Origin: Bryobacter sp.
GTDB taxonomy: Bacteria; Acidobacteriota; Terriglobia; Bryobacterales; Bryobacteraceae
NCBI GenBank assembly: GCA_022843625.1
Contig: JALHNH010000022.1
Coordinates: 40,929 to 104,928 of the forward strand
Reading direction: 5' to 3'
Length of the DNA: 64,000 nucleotides
Position 1 is the stretch's first letter. Each line of letters opens with the position of its first letter. Of this stretch, positions 12,116 to 21,642 are shown in pieces. The notes below the pieces were generated by a model. The model did not search any database and was not told the origin of the DNA. It worked only from the letters and a program-made list of their open reading frames with translations. The position numbers and the translations under genes were made by a program.

Positions 12116-12813
12116 TAGTACTCGGTGATCTCTCCACCTTTGATCTTACGCCTCGATTTGGGGTCGAGCCTCCAGCCCGGCTTCGCGGCCTCGGGGATCA
12201 GGTCTAGTGGTGTGTCGTAGCCGGCCAGGATGTCGCCGCTGGGCGAATAATATGGGCCGATATCGCAGGCCATCGAACCCTTGCCCTCTTCGACGAAAGT
12301 GATCGAGGTAATGAGCTTGGCAGACTTGTAGCCGTACTTGGACGGATCAAGCAGACGGAGCGGGGCGCCGTTTTTGTCGGGCAGTGGTTTGCCGGCGCGG
12401 TCGAGCACCATCAGGACGTGCGGGTTCTTCATCTCGTCCAGCGACATGTATTCATACCACTTGTCGGCGCAATCGAGACGAATGGCCCGGGCAGCTTTGC
12501 GTGGCTTGACGATGTCAAAAAGCGATTCAAAACGAAAGCCACCCCAGGTGGCGCGGCCGCTCCAGCACTGTACGCACTTCATACGAGAGTTTTGCTGGAC
12601 TTGCGGCAGGGCGCGCAGTTGGGCCAGCTTAAGAGCTTGTGGCTTCTCGACAAGACCTTTGATTTCAAGGCTCCATTTTGTGATGTCGATGGGCGGGACG
12701 GGGTTGTACCACATGGTGCGAAAGCCGACTTCATCGGGAATATCCGATGGCATCAGAAGCTTTCTGCTGCTTTGCACCTGTGCCGCAGCAAGGAGAATAT
12801 CGCGGCGTGTCAT
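12115..12813 (-). CDS. Molybdopterin-dependent oxidoreductase, sulfite-oxidase/YedY-like
   Basis: This compact 232-residue member of the sulfite oxidase catalytic-domain family has the Mo-ligand segment MKCVQCWSGRATWGG near residue 80. By alignment with the usual CVEGWS, the first cysteine is the ligand, and the second replaces the normal glycine. Later signatures include LDPSKYGYKSAKLITSITFVEE. The N-terminus (TRRDILLAAAQ) is a minimal Tat-like leader. No haem or membrane partner is adjacent. It overlaps the upstream TPR gene by four bases (ATGA) and the next gene by one, so this is a tight operon. The substrate is unknown; a methionine-sulfoxide or sulfite role would be a guess. Confidence 0.88.
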   Translation of the reverse strand: MTRRDILLAAAQVQSSRKLLMPSDIPDEVGFRTMWYNPVPPIDITKWSLEIKGLVEKPQALKLAQLRALPQVQQNSRMKCVQCWSGRATWGGFRFESLFDIVKPRKAARAIRLDCADKWYEYMSLDEMKNPHVLMVLDRAGKPLPDKNGAPLRLLDPSKYGYKSAKLITSITFVEEGKGSMACDIGPYYSPSGDILAGYDTPLDLIPEAAKPGWRLDPKSRRKIKGGEITEY

Positions 12814-13577
12814 GGTTGTTGCACCTGGAGTTTGAGATGTTTGGTAGCGGCCTGGCGTTTGTCGGCCTCGGCCTTTTCTGCTGCCGTCAGTTTCTCGTGA
12901 AGCAGGCGGTGGGATTCGGCTTTGGCGCTCTGTCCCAGACGGCTGTAAATGCGGAAGAGCCGGTAATGAGGGATCGGGTTCTTTGGGGCGAGGGTGCAGG
13001 ATCGTTCGAGTGCAATCGCGGCCTGAGGCAGTTTGTTTTGCTTCTCGAGCAGCAGCCCAAGTTCAAAATGAGTCTCGGGGTTGGGCTGGAGGGCAAGCGA
13101 GCGGCGCAGCTCGGCTTCGTCACCGGTTGCTTTGCCGAGAAGGAAATGGCCGAGAGCGCTGTTGGGGTTTGATTTGGAATAGGTGCGGAAGGCAGCGATG
13201 ACGTCAGCCTCTCGAGGGCCCGCATGTTCGAAGATTCGGCCGAGAAACATCACGGGTTGTTCGACATCAGGTGCCAGACGGTTGGCATCGAGAAAAGCCC
13301 CGACGGCGTCCGAAAAACGCCGGGAGCCGTAATAAGCTACGCCGAGCGATAAAGCCGCCTGAGCGCTTTCGGGAAAGCGCGAGCGGGCGTGCTCCAGCAC
13401 GACGATGGCTTCGGTGAAGTTCTGGGTACCGAGCAGCACATTACCGAGATCGGTATAGTTGCTTTCTTTAGACGGCTCGGCCCGGATTGCCGCCTGTAAT
13501 TCGGCGACAGCCCGGGCCGGGTCGGAAGAAAGTTGCGCTGCGAGGATCCAGATACTCAGGATATTCGCGGCAGGCAT
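12810..13577 (-). CDS. TPR-repeat protein, first gene of the molybdoenzyme operon
   Basis: This 255-residue exported protein is built of tetratricopeptide-type helical pairs. Examples are AELQAAIRAEPSKESNYTDL, VVLEHARSRFPESAQAALSL and PETHFELGLLLEKQNKLPQAA. TPRs are protein-interaction scaffolds. The start MPAANILSIWILAAQLSS forms a short hydrophobic leader. It overlaps the following molybdoenzyme by ATGA and begins 9 bp after the end of the large receptor gene upstream, so it may be transcribed with that gene as well. Confidence 0.85.
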   Translation of the reverse strand: MPAANILSIWILAAQLSSDPARAVAELQAAIRAEPSKESNYTDLGNVLLGTQNFTEAIVVLEHARSRFPESAQAALSLGVAYYGSRRFSDAVGAFLDANRLAPDVEQPVMFLGRIFEHAGPREADVIAAFRTYSKSNPNSALGHFLLGKATGDEAELRRSLALQPNPETHFELGLLLEKQNKLPQAAIALERSCTLAPKNPIPHYRLFRIYSRLGQSAKAESHRLLHEKLTAAEKAEADKRQAATKHLKLQVQQP

Positions 13578-13586
13578 ACTTGCAGT

Positions 13587-16500
13587 CTAGAACATCAGAC
13601 GCAACGCGAACTGAACGTTGCGAGCGGTTCCCGGCAGAGTTCCGGCTACACGGCCGAAGTTGCCAGCGCCCTGCGTGTTGCCAATGGTGCCGACGGAGTA
13701 GCGGGGAGTGTTTGACATATTCAACCACTCGCTGCGGAACTGCATCTTGACACGCTCGGTTACATGGATGCTCTTGAAGACTGAGAAGTCGAGAGCGGCG
13801 ATGCCAGGGCCAACGCCGGTTTGCGGCCCGATGTTGCCACCGGTGCCGACTGCCGGGTTCTGCACAGCAGTTACGTCAAACCACTGGTCAGGAGTACGAC
13901 CGCCGGAAGGCGCCTGCATCGGGTCCTTGCCGGCGACAGCGTCAGGACGGCAGTTGTTGAAGGAGGATACGCAATTCTGCGAACGGAAGGTGAAGGGCTG
14001 ACCACTCGAAAGAGTGAGAATGCCATTGGTCTGCCATCCGCCGATGAACATATCGGCAACCTTGCTGATGTTGCCTCCAAGGGCCTTGCCACGACCGAAA
14101 GGCAGGTCGTAGTTAAAGCTGGTGGCAGAGCGGTGACGGATGTCCCAGGCTGCTGCGCCGTATTCGCAACGGAAGCCGCAGGCGATGTCATAGAGGCCTG
14201 CGCCGCTGGACCCGGAAAGAGTTGTACCGGTGTTGGCGAAGGTATGACCCCAGGTGTAGGAGGAAACCATCGTCAGGCCGTGGCTCATGCGCTTTTCAAA
14301 CTTTGCAGTCAAAGCGTTGTAGTTCGATATGCCAAAGGATGCAGTCTGTGTGATACCACCACGGAGGAAGGGATAGAGACGGCGTGAGTGTACGTCGGCA
14401 TTCGGCACTGGGCTGTTGATGGGGGTGTTGGGATCCCAGTTGATGAGCTGACGTGAGCCCTTGGAGCCAATGTAGCTGACTTCAAGCGCCGAGCCCCAGC
14501 CAAGATCCTGCTGGATGCTGAAGTTCCACTTGGAAACGAGCGGATTGCGGAAGTTGTTCACCACATTGCGGAAGCTGATGCTGGCGGGCAAGTTGAAGGT
14601 GTTGAGCGGGAAGCCATCTGAGAAGCGGCCGAGGAAGGGGTGACCGAACTGGAAGGCGCTGTCTTGGTTGAGATTCATGTCCTGGTTGAACGGGACGCCC
14701 AGGCCACGATTCGGGCCGCCACCCTGATTTTCTTCACCGCCGTAGAAGAGGCCATAGCCGCCACGAAGCACGGTCTTGGTGAAGAGCTGATAGGCTACGC
14801 CGATACGCGGGCCGAAGTTCGTCTTATCCCAGGGGATCAGGTATTTGTCGACATTGCCGCGATCTACCTTGATGGTGGGGAAGGATTGAGCAAAGTTTGA
14901 AGGCAATGGGTCGTTCTGATTCCTGCCTTCCGGGATGACAAGTGTTGACGTTTCCGGAATGTAATTGGACTGGCGACCAAACTTCTCTGAGATCGGCGAG
15001 GTCAATTCGTAGCGGACGCCGATGTTGAAGGTCAATTTGCTGGTCGCCTTCCAGTCGTCCTGGAAAAAGACAGAGTAAGCACGTCTTTGAGAAGACACGA
15101 AGTTGGTGGTGGTTAATTGCGCAGCGCTAGGGAGGCCAAGCAGGAAGGCCGCCGAACCGTCGCCGGTCTGACCGGGCTGCTCGGGGATTGCAGTGCGATT
15201 CTGCGCGAACGTGAAGTTTCCGCGTGCAGCAGGAACCTGGAAGAAGGGGAAGTCGATCGGGCGATACTCAAATCCAAACTTGATGTTGTGCTTGCCCTTG
15301 TTGATGGTCACATTCTGGATGAAGTCCCAGACGTTGTTGTACTCGCGAGTAGGCAGCCAGTTGGAGCCCCCAAAGCTAGTATAACCACCCATGTTGAGTT
15401 GAGGCAGGCCGCCATTGCGAGCGGCAGATGTCGTGGGATTGATGCCTCGAATTCCGAAGGCAGCGAACTGGTCAACAGAGGAGTTGGCCTGAAAGCGCTG
15501 CGTGGAAAGGCGGGTGAAGGCAAGACGGGTTTCGGTGAGAAACGTGGGCGTCCATACGCGAGTCCAGGAGGCCATGGCATTGCGGCCGAGATTCTGTTCT
15601 TCTGCACCGTTGAAGCCGGAGCCATCGAGTGCGCCCGAGAGTGGCGAAGCGATCGTCTTGTTTTCGTTAGACCAGCTCACGCTGCCAAAGAGCGAGTCTT
15701 TGTCAGAGAGGCGGTGGTCGAGGCGAACGTCAAATTGATCGTTATTCTGCGCAGCGGGCGCAGTGGGCAAATAGTTGGCGCCAGGAAGGCGGTCGCCCAG
15801 ATTCTGATTGGGGGCGGGGAAGAGGTCCATGAGTCTCTTGGCGGCAGGATCGAAGCGGGCTGCCGGGATCAGGTTGCCGGGGAAGAGGTCACGCACAACG
15901 CCGCCGTTGGGGGCGACGCGCTGGGTGTTCATGTCATAGATACCGCCCTGGGGGATGCCGCGGCCAAGCGCGTCAGTGCCGAGATTGACACCGTTGAGCA
16001 GGCTCGAGTAGTCGCCGTTACGGAAAGCCGCTTTCGGAATCGTGATCGGGTTGGTGATACCACCAAGGCCAGGGACGACGCCGGAGAGCGAACGTACGCG
16101 GGTGCCTTGCCAGTCAGCAAACCAGAAGGTACGGTTCTTGATGGCAGGGCCACCGAGAGCTGCGCCGTATTGGTTCTGACGAACATACGGTCGTGCTGCG
16201 CCGGCGCGATTGCGTTCCCAGCTGTTGGCGTTGAGCCGGTCGTTCTGGAGGAACTCAAATACTGCGCCATGGATTTCGTTGGTGCCCGACTTGATGGTGA
16301 CGTTGACAACGCCGCCTGCACCGCGGCCATACTCTGCAGAGTAGCCGTTGGTGACAACCTTCATTTCGCCGATGGCCTCGACTGAGGGGCCAATGACGTA
16401 GGCAGTCTGATTGATGAAGTCGATGACGTTGACGTTATTGTCGACGCCGTTGAGGAGGAAGTTGTTCTGACCGTTGGAACGCACACCGTTGGCAGAAAAA

Positions 16501-17027
16501 CCACCGCCGGCAGAGTCGCGTGCACCCTGCTCTGCTGGTACAACGCCAGGAGCGAGAGGAGCGAGGAAGGTGAACTTGCGCTGGCCGCCAAGGGGCAGTT
16601 CGCTCACCTGCTTGGCCTGCATGGTGTTACCAAGCGCAGTGTTTTCCGTCTGCAGCAGCGGAGCAGCAGAGGTGACTTCAATCGACTGCGACATCTCGCC
16701 GACCGTCAGCGTGATGTTGACGCCGACGCGATCACCGCCAGTCAGAGGAATGTTTTTCTGTACAGCTTTACGGAAGCCAGAGGCCTGCACTTCGATTGTG
16801 TAGACGCCTGCCTTCAAGAGAGGACGGATGTAGGTGCCGCTAGCGTCGGACTCAGCTTTAAAGCTTACACCTGTGGATTGTTCTGAAATTGTGATTTTTG
16901 CCCCGGCAATCACGGCTCCGGTGCCATCGGTGATGGTTCCTGTAATTGCTCCAAGGTCGCGCTGCGCAAGCAGGGACCCGGCAAACAGTAAGGCTGAAAT
17001 AAACAGTAGGGTAAAGCGATTCGTCAT
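13587..17027 (-). CDS. Oar-like TonB-dependent outer-membrane receptor
   Basis: This 1146-residue protein has a signal peptide, then a carboxypeptidase-regulatory-like beta-sandwich (GAITGTITDGTGAVIAGAKI, about residues 25-110). A plug domain follows (GVRSNGQNNFLLNGVDNN; EYGRGAGGVVNVTIKSGTNE), and then a long barrel that ends in an aromatic-type last strand (ARNVQFALRLMF). Acidobacteria carry many such receptors for uptake of large substrates or for surface functions. A good ribosome site, GAGGAAG, precedes the ATG. The substrate cannot be inferred. Confidence 0.93.
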   Translation of the reverse strand: MTNRFTLLFISALLFAGSLLAQRDLGAITGTITDGTGAVIAGAKITISEQSTGVSFKAESDASGTYIRPLLKAGVYTIEVQASGFRKAVQKNIPLTGGDRVGVNITLTVGEMSQSIEVTSAAPLLQTENTALGNTMQAKQVSELPLGGQRKFTFLAPLAPGVVPAEQGARDSAGGGFSANGVRSNGQNNFLLNGVDNNVNVIDFINQTAYVIGPSVEAIGEMKVVTNGYSAEYGRGAGGVVNVTIKSGTNEIHGAVFEFLQNDRLNANSWERNRAGAARPYVRQNQYGAALGGPAIKNRTFWFADWQGTRVRSLSGVVPGLGGITNPITIPKAAFRNGDYSSLLNGVNLGTDALGRGIPQGGIYDMNTQRVAPNGGVVRDLFPGNLIPAARFDPAAKRLMDLFPAPNQNLGDRLPGANYLPTAPAAQNNDQFDVRLDHRLSDKDSLFGSVSWSNENKTIASPLSGALDGSGFNGAEEQNLGRNAMASWTRVWTPTFLTETRLAFTRLSTQRFQANSSVDQFAAFGIRGINPTTSAARNGGLPQLNMGGYTSFGGSNWLPTREYNNVWDFIQNVTINKGKHNIKFGFEYRPIDFPFFQVPAARGNFTFAQNRTAIPEQPGQTGDGSAAFLLGLPSAAQLTTTNFVSSQRRAYSVFFQDDWKATSKLTFNIGVRYELTSPISEKFGRQSNYIPETSTLVIPEGRNQNDPLPSNFAQSFPTIKVDRGNVDKYLIPWDKTNFGPRIGVAYQLFTKTVLRGGYGLFYGGEENQGGGPNRGLGVPFNQDMNLNQDSAFQFGHPFLGRFSDGFPLNTFNLPASISFRNVVNNFRNPLVSKWNFSIQQDLGWGSALEVSYIGSKGSRQLINWDPNTPINSPVPNADVHSRRLYPFLRGGITQTASFGISNYNALTAKFEKRMSHGLTMVSSYTWGHTFANTGTTLSGSSGAGLYDIACGFRCEYGAAAWDIRHRSATSFNYDLPFGRGKALGGNISKVADMFIGGWQTNGILTLSSGQPFTFRSQNCVSSFNNCRPDAVAGKDPMQAPSGGRTPDQWFDVTAVQNPAVGTGGNIGPQTGVGPGIAALDFSVFKSIHVTERVKMQFRSEWLNMSNTPRYSVGTIGNTQGAGNFGRVAGTLPGTARNVQFALRLMF

Positions 17028-17106
17028 GTAACTTCCTCACGTGGGAAAGACTTGAGCCAGGCCATGCGACCTAGCATTGGATTCTGCTATATATTTCATG
17101 TAGCGC
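17028..17106. promoter_or_regulatory. Divergent promoter region between receptor and FG-GAP genes
   Basis: These 79 bp must hold promoters for both directions. A TATATA-rich stretch (about 17088-17095) could supply a -10 box. The receptor ribosome site (GAGGAAG on the minus strand) is at its left edge. No clear operator is visible. Confidence 0.4.
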
Positions 17107-18768
17107 ATGTCAAGTCAAGCTAAATGTCTATTTAATGCAAAGTTCTTAATGTGCGCATTTTTGCTGGCCGTTGATTCCACGCCCCAGATGACCGACAAAA
17201 GTGACGCCTGGGGACTGGCACGGCCGATCGTCTATGGCGACTCAAAGTCTACCCGCTACCTGATCGAGACTACAGGGACAGGCGTGGCGATTCTGGACTT
17301 TGACGGGGATCGCAAAAATGATCTGTTGATCCTGAACGGGGCTCGAATCGGCGAAAAACTAGAGTACCCACCCTTGCTCTATCGAAATTCAGGCGAGGGC
17401 AAGTTTGAAGAGGTAGGTGCTGCTTCAGGGTTGGTGGGGGGAGGCTGGGCGCAGGCTGCCTGCTCTGGAGATATCGATAATGACGGCGATGTCGATTTGT
17501 GGATCACCTATTACGGGGTGAGCCGGTTATTTCTAAATCAGGGCGGGCGATTTGAAGATGTGACGGCCAGGCGAGGCTTGCCTGCGACTGGGGTTCGCTG
17601 GGGTTCCGGTTGCGCGATGGTGGATTACGACCGCGATGGGCGTCTCGATCTCTTTGTCGCAAATTACGTTGATATCGAGATGGAGAAAAGTCCGAAGCCG
17701 GGCTCTATGCCCGAGTGCATGTGGAAGGATACGCCTGTTGCCTGCGGGCCGCGTGGATTGCCCAAAGGTCGTAATTATCTATACCGGCAGTTGGCCGATG
17801 GAAGATTTGAGGATGCCTCGGCCAGGGCGGGAATCTGGAAGCCCGGCGGCCGCTATGGGCTGGGGGTAACGGCGGCAGACTTTAACAACGATGGCTGGCC
17901 GGATATCTATGTAGCTTGTGACCAGACACCCAGCCTGCTCTATCAGAATCTGGGCAACGGAACCTTCAAAGAGCGGGCAATGGAGGCTGGCGTTGCCTAC
18001 GATGCGAACGGGCGAGCGCAGGCGGGCATGGGCGTAGCCGTTGGAGACTTCGACGGCAACGGCATGCTGGATATCGCCAAGACCAATTTCTCGGGTGACC
18101 TGCCTTCGCTTTACCTGAACGAAGATGGCTCGTTCTTTCGCGACACGGCGGAATCGGCGGGGCTGGGTAAGCACCTCCTGCTCGGTTGGGGAATCGCCTT
18201 TTATGATCACGATGAGGACGGGCGTCTGGACCTGATTCTGGCCAACGGACATGTCTACCCGGAGGTAGACCGGGCGAAGTTCGGTGAGACCTACCGGCAG
18301 CCGACACTGCTCTACCGCAATCTCGGAGCCGGCCGCTTTGAAGACTGGAGTGCGAAGGGGGGCGAGGCTTTGTTGCGGCCCAAGGCGTCGCGAGGTCTGG
18401 CGGTGGGTGATCTCGATGGGGATGGCCGGCCTGAAGTGGTAATTGCCAATATGAACGATGCCCCCAGTGTGTTGAGGCGGGATGGCGCGCGTGGGAATCT
18501 ACTGCGCGTGACGCTGGAAGGCACTCGATCCAACCGGTCTGCAATTGGCGCTCGCGTCACGGTGGAGGCGGGGAAATCGCGCTACATCGCGGAACTGAGC
18601 AGCGGTGGGAGCTATTACTCGCAACACGAGAGCGCTCTCTACTTTGGCTTGGGCGCGGCAACCAGGGTCGACCGTGTCACCGTGAGGTGGCCACGCGGGA
18701 CAACCGAGATCTGGCAGAATGTGGACCCTGCCAAATCTCTCCATCTGATTGAGGGTAAGGCGCCCTAG
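17107..18768 (+). CDS. FG-GAP/VCBS-repeat protein with ASPIC/UnbV C-terminal domain (CRTAC1-like)
   Basis: This 553-residue protein contains repeated calcium-binding-type blades with DxDxDG-like loops: DFDGDRKNDLL, DIDNDGDVDLW, DYDRDGRLDLF, DFNNDGWPDIY, DHDEDGRLDLI and DLDGDGRPEVV. Together they form a beta-propeller. The C-terminus (RSAIGARVTVEAGKSRYIAELSSGGSYYSQHE followed by VTVRWPRG) is the ASPIC/UnbV domain. The leader is short and contains a cysteine, so either a lipoprotein or a secreted protein is possible. The function is probably extracellular binding. It is divergent from the receptor. Confidence 0.9.
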   Translation: MSSQAKCLFNAKFLMCAFLLAVDSTPQMTDKSDAWGLARPIVYGDSKSTRYLIETTGTGVAILDFDGDRKNDLLILNGARIGEKLEYPPLLYRNSGEGKFEEVGAASGLVGGGWAQAACSGDIDNDGDVDLWITYYGVSRLFLNQGGRFEDVTARRGLPATGVRWGSGCAMVDYDRDGRLDLFVANYVDIEMEKSPKPGSMPECMWKDTPVACGPRGLPKGRNYLYRQLADGRFEDASARAGIWKPGGRYGLGVTAADFNNDGWPDIYVACDQTPSLLYQNLGNGTFKERAMEAGVAYDANGRAQAGMGVAVGDFDGNGMLDIAKTNFSGDLPSLYLNEDGSFFRDTAESAGLGKHLLLGWGIAFYDHDEDGRLDLILANGHVYPEVDRAKFGETYRQPTLLYRNLGAGRFEDWSAKGGEALLRPKASRGLAVGDLDGDGRPEVVIANMNDAPSVLRRDGARGNLLRVTLEGTRSNRSAIGARVTVEAGKSRYIAELSSGGSYYSQHESALYFGLGAATRVDRVTVRWPRGTTEIWQNVDPAKSLHLIEGKAP

Positions 18769-19859
18769 ACCGGCACGCCGAAGTCTGTCCAGTTGAGGAC
18801 TTTGCCCTGCCGGCAAACTTCGTTGCCGAGGATCGCCGTAAGTGCCGCAGTTGCGCCCACCGTTACGTCCGACGGGTTCTGGGTGCCCTTCTGGATTGCA
18901 TCGTAAAAGGCGGTCGTATGTGCGTCGGGGTTCTCCTGCACTTTGGGCGAGATGATCGCCTGCTGCTTACCGTCAATCGTGTACATCGCGTAAGAGCTCA
19001 TCAGTTCGGCGGAACCCTTGCTCCCGTAGACGTTGATGTACTGGTTGTTGGCCGGCATGTTGCGCGGATGGAAGACGAGTTGAGTAAACGACATTTTCAC
19101 GCCGTTTGCGTAGTCGTAGGTGATGCTCTGGTGGTCGAAGATGTCGCGGCCTGCGGGCTCGTTCTTATGGAGCTGGATGCCACCAAAACCTGCCGCTCGT
19201 ATCGGGTGCTGGCCGATTACCCAGTTGCAGGCGTCGAGGTTGTGCACGGATTGCTCCACCAGGTAGCCGCCGGACTTGGCGTAATTAAAATACCAGTCGC
19301 CAGAGGGGCCGTTGTAATCAAGGTCGGACGTGGCGTGTCGTTGGGCTTTCACAAAAAGGATCTCGCCCAGGATGCCATCGTGGATTTGCTGGACTGCCGT
19401 GCGCAGTTGCACCATAGAGCGCAATTGCTGGCCGGATTGGAATACGCGTTTGGTTGCTCTTGCTGTGGCCAGCAATTCTTTGAGATCTGCTGCGGTGGTA
19501 GCAATGGGCTTCTCGCAGTAAACATGCTTGCCGGCCTTGAGTGCCGCAATCGCCATCTCAGCGTGAAGATGAGGCGGGGTAGCAATAAAGACAGCGTCGA
19601 TGTCTTTGCGGTCGAGGATCTTGCGCCAGTCTGTGGTGGTAGCAGGGTTGCTCTTGGCCGATACCGTGGCTGCCTTGTCCAGGCGGTCGGGTTTGTTGTC
19701 GCAGATCATCGCCATGCGGGCGTTCGATTGGTTCAGGATGCTCCCCAAAAGGAAAGATCCTCGGTTGCCAACGCCGATGATGGCGGTGGAGACCTGCGAG
19801 TTGGGGCTGGTCTGGGCCAGCAGGCTGGATCCAGTTGCCAGAAAGAGACGGCGGTTCAT
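18765..19859 (-). CDS. Gfo/Idh/MocA-family oxidoreductase, exported type
   Basis: This 364-residue protein has an N-terminal leader (MNRRLFLATGSSLLAQTS), then a Rossmann fold (AIIGVGNRGSFLLGSIL) and the family motif AGKHVYCEKPIA with the conserved EKP. The C-terminal substrate domain includes GGYLVEQSVHNLDACNWVIG. Such enzymes oxidise or reduce sugar derivatives with NAD(P). The leader resembles those of secreted Gfo/Idh proteins common in Planctomycetes and Acidobacteria. It overlaps the upstream isomerase gene by four bases (ATGA), which implies a shared sugar pathway. Confidence 0.92.
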   Translation of the reverse strand: MNRRLFLATGSSLLAQTSPNSQVSTAIIGVGNRGSFLLGSILNQSNARMAMICDNKPDRLDKAATVSAKSNPATTTDWRKILDRKDIDAVFIATPPHLHAEMAIAALKAGKHVYCEKPIATTAADLKELLATARATKRVFQSGQQLRSMVQLRTAVQQIHDGILGEILFVKAQRHATSDLDYNGPSGDWYFNYAKSGGYLVEQSVHNLDACNWVIGQHPIRAAGFGGIQLHKNEPAGRDIFDHQSITYDYANGVKMSFTQLVFHPRNMPANNQYINVYGSKGSAELMSSYAMYTIDGKQQAIISPKVQENPDAHTTAFYDAIQKGTQNPSDVTVGATAALTAILGNEVCRQGKVLNWTDFGVPV

Positions 19860-20719
19860 GATTGTAATCCTCTAATGACGGTGTCTATATATTGTCGGGC
19901 ACGCAGCGCGAGTTGGTCGATCCGGGCCGGGTCTGTAGGCCTTGGCACTAAGGGCTCGAAGATGTTTTCGAAGGTGAGTGGAATGGTGAGGCCGGTGTTC
20001 AGCACCGGGCTGAGCAGCTTGTAGTGATCGATCTCGCCAAAGCCAGGGCCGCAATCCTCATCGCGAGGAGTGTTGCGATGGTCTTTGATGTTGAAGGCGC
20101 GGATGTGTTGCCAACAAGTCTGAATGTCGGCGATAGGGTCTTGATTTTCATAGTCGAGGACGTTGCCAGCGTCGTAGCAGATCTGGATCCTGGGATGGCC
20201 GACTTGTTCGACAATACGGGCGCAGTGCTGGCCAGTAGCTGTGTTGCCGCCGTGTTGTTTGATTAGCACGGAGAGGTTGGCTTGTTGGGCAAGGGGGCCA
20301 AGCTTTGCGAGATTATCGATAAAGGTGTCCCGGCCGCTGGCGACGGTCTTGCCGAAGGTGAGCAGGTACGGAATGCGCGCGGCGGCGGCCTGATCGATTC
20401 TTCGTCGATGAGCGTCGTAGGCGTTTGGGGCTTCGAGGTTTACGCTGGAAAACATCATCACCGGGTCAAGGCCCTGACTTCGGCACGTGGCCGCCATTTT
20501 TTCTGCGGTCTTTGGCAGGGCATCTACGGCGAGAACGGGCTTTGAGAGGTGATTGACGCCCCATGCCACATGAGCGAAGCCCGCCGAGCGGATGCCTTCC
20601 AGGGCGCGCTCAAACGAAAATGCAGACCAGGGCAAGGTCATCGCTGCCAACTGGAAGCGGGTTGGGCGGCTTTGTGCCGCAAGGAGTGGGCTAGCCAGCA
20701 GACTGCGGCGGCTGATCAT
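19856..20719 (-). CDS. Sugar phosphate isomerase/epimerase-like TIM barrel protein
   Basis: This 287-residue protein is of the xylose-isomerase-like TIM-barrel type. It carries a Tat-like leader from the chosen ATG at 20719 (MISRRSLLASPLLAAQS). In-frame upstream starts exist (20740 and 20806), but the last would run into the divergent DUF1080 gene. Metal-site-type segments include IKQHGGNTATG, ICYDAGNVLDY, FNIKDHRNT and LTFENIFE. It is the first gene of a two-gene operon with the Gfo/Idh protein. Confidence 0.88.
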   Translation of the reverse strand: MISRRSLLASPLLAAQSRPTRFQLAAMTLPWSAFSFERALEGIRSAGFAHVAWGVNHLSKPVLAVDALPKTAEKMAATCRSQGLDPVMMFSSVNLEAPNAYDAHRRRIDQAAAARIPYLLTFGKTVASGRDTFIDNLAKLGPLAQQANLSVLIKQHGGNTATGQHCARIVEQVGHPRIQICYDAGNVLDYENQDPIADIQTCWQHIRAFNIKDHRNTPRDEDCGPGFGEIDHYKLLSPVLNTGLTIPLTFENIFEPLVPRPTDPARIDQLALRARQYIDTVIRGLQS

Positions 20720-20751
20720 CGACACTATTCTTATCATGTATACTGCTCGGC
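20720..20751. promoter_or_regulatory. Short divergent promoter region
   Basis: Only 32 bp separate the isomerase and DUF1080 starts. The stretch contains TATCATGTATACTG, with overlapping -10-like hexamers on either strand. The two promoters must therefore overlap or extend into coding sequence. Confidence 0.35.
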
Positions 20752-21585
20752 GTGAAAACACTTCTCCTGATGATGCTGATTTGCAGTCCCCTGATAGCCG
20801 AACCAAAGAAGAGCGACTGGAAACAGCTCTTCAACGGAAAGAACCTGAATGGCTGGACACCCAAGATCTCCGGCCACCCCGTGGGCGAGAACTTTGCCAA
20901 CACTTTTCGCGTCAAAGATGGCTATTTGACCGTCTCCTATGACGGCTATGATTCGTTTGCAAATCAGTTTGGCCACCTCTTTTACAAAGACAAGTTTTCT
21001 TATTACATCATCGCTGTTGAATATCGATTCATCGGGGATCAGGCGAAGGACGGTCCTGCCTGGGCCACCCGCAATAGCGGAATCATGGTGCACGGCCAAC
21101 CTGTCGAAACCATGCAGAAGGATCAGGATTTCCCGATCTCTATCGAGATGCAGTTGCTGGGTGGTCTGGGCAAAGGGCCACGCACCACGGCCAATCTGTG
21201 CACGCCGGGAACGAATGTAGAACGGGATGGCAAGCTCTTTACGCCTCACTGCCTGAATTCGACGTCCAGGACCTACGATGGCGAACAATGGGTGAGGGTT
21301 GAGGTGGTAGTGAAAGGCGGGGAAAGTATCGACCACCGGGTGGAAGGTGTTTCTGTGTTGAAGTACGAGCGGCCACAAGTGGGTGGTGGAAATGTTTCAA
21401 AACACGACCCCGGCGTTAAGGTGGACGGGAGGTTATTAGAAGAAGGCTCGATTTCGTTGCAGAGCGAGAGCCATCCGGTTCAGTTTCGCAAAGTCGAGCT
21501 GCTGAACCTGATGGGATGTATGGACCCGAAGTCGAAGAAGTATCGGGATTACTTTGTGAAGAACGACGAGAAAGCCTGCCGCTAA
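20752..21585 (+). CDS. Secreted DUF1080 protein (3-keto-disaccharide hydrolase-like)
   Basis: This 277-residue protein starts at GTG with a signal peptide (MKTLLLMMLICSPLIAE). DUF1080 hallmarks are WKQLFNGKNLNGWTPK at the start, then YYIIAVEYRFIGDQ, ATRNSGIMVHGQP and ISIEMQLLGG. The fold is a concanavalin-like jelly roll; characterised relatives cleave 3-keto-glycosides. Its neighbours, an oxidoreductase and a sugar isomerase, fit a sugar oxidation and cleavage pathway, although they are transcribed divergently. Confidence 0.9.
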   Translation: MKTLLLMMLICSPLIAEPKKSDWKQLFNGKNLNGWTPKISGHPVGENFANTFRVKDGYLTVSYDGYDSFANQFGHLFYKDKFSYYIIAVEYRFIGDQAKDGPAWATRNSGIMVHGQPVETMQKDQDFPISIEMQLLGGLGKGPRTTANLCTPGTNVERDGKLFTPHCLNSTSRTYDGEQWVRVEVVVKGGESIDHRVEGVSVLKYERPQVGGGNVSKHDPGVKVDGRLLEEGSISLQSESHPVQFRKVELLNLMGCMDPKSKKYRDYFVKNDEKACR

Positions 21586-21592
21586 AATGAAA

Positions 21593-21618
21593 ACTCGCGA
21601 GCCCGAAGGCTCGCGAGT
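21593..21618. terminator. Bidirectional hairpin terminator
   Basis: ACTCGCGAGCC (21593-21603) and GGCTCGCGAGT (21608-21618) form a perfect 11-bp stem with a CGAA loop. On the minus strand it is followed by a T-rich run (TTTCATTTT), so it mainly terminates the PEP-CTERM gene. It also lies just after the DUF1080 stop. Confidence 0.85.
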
Positions 21619-21642
21619 GATTCGTTTGGCTCTGAGAAGCGC

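Noticed and set aside
15117..16385. 422-residue plus-strand frame
   Set aside because: It lies entirely antisense to the well-supported receptor gene and has the composition of a shadow frame.
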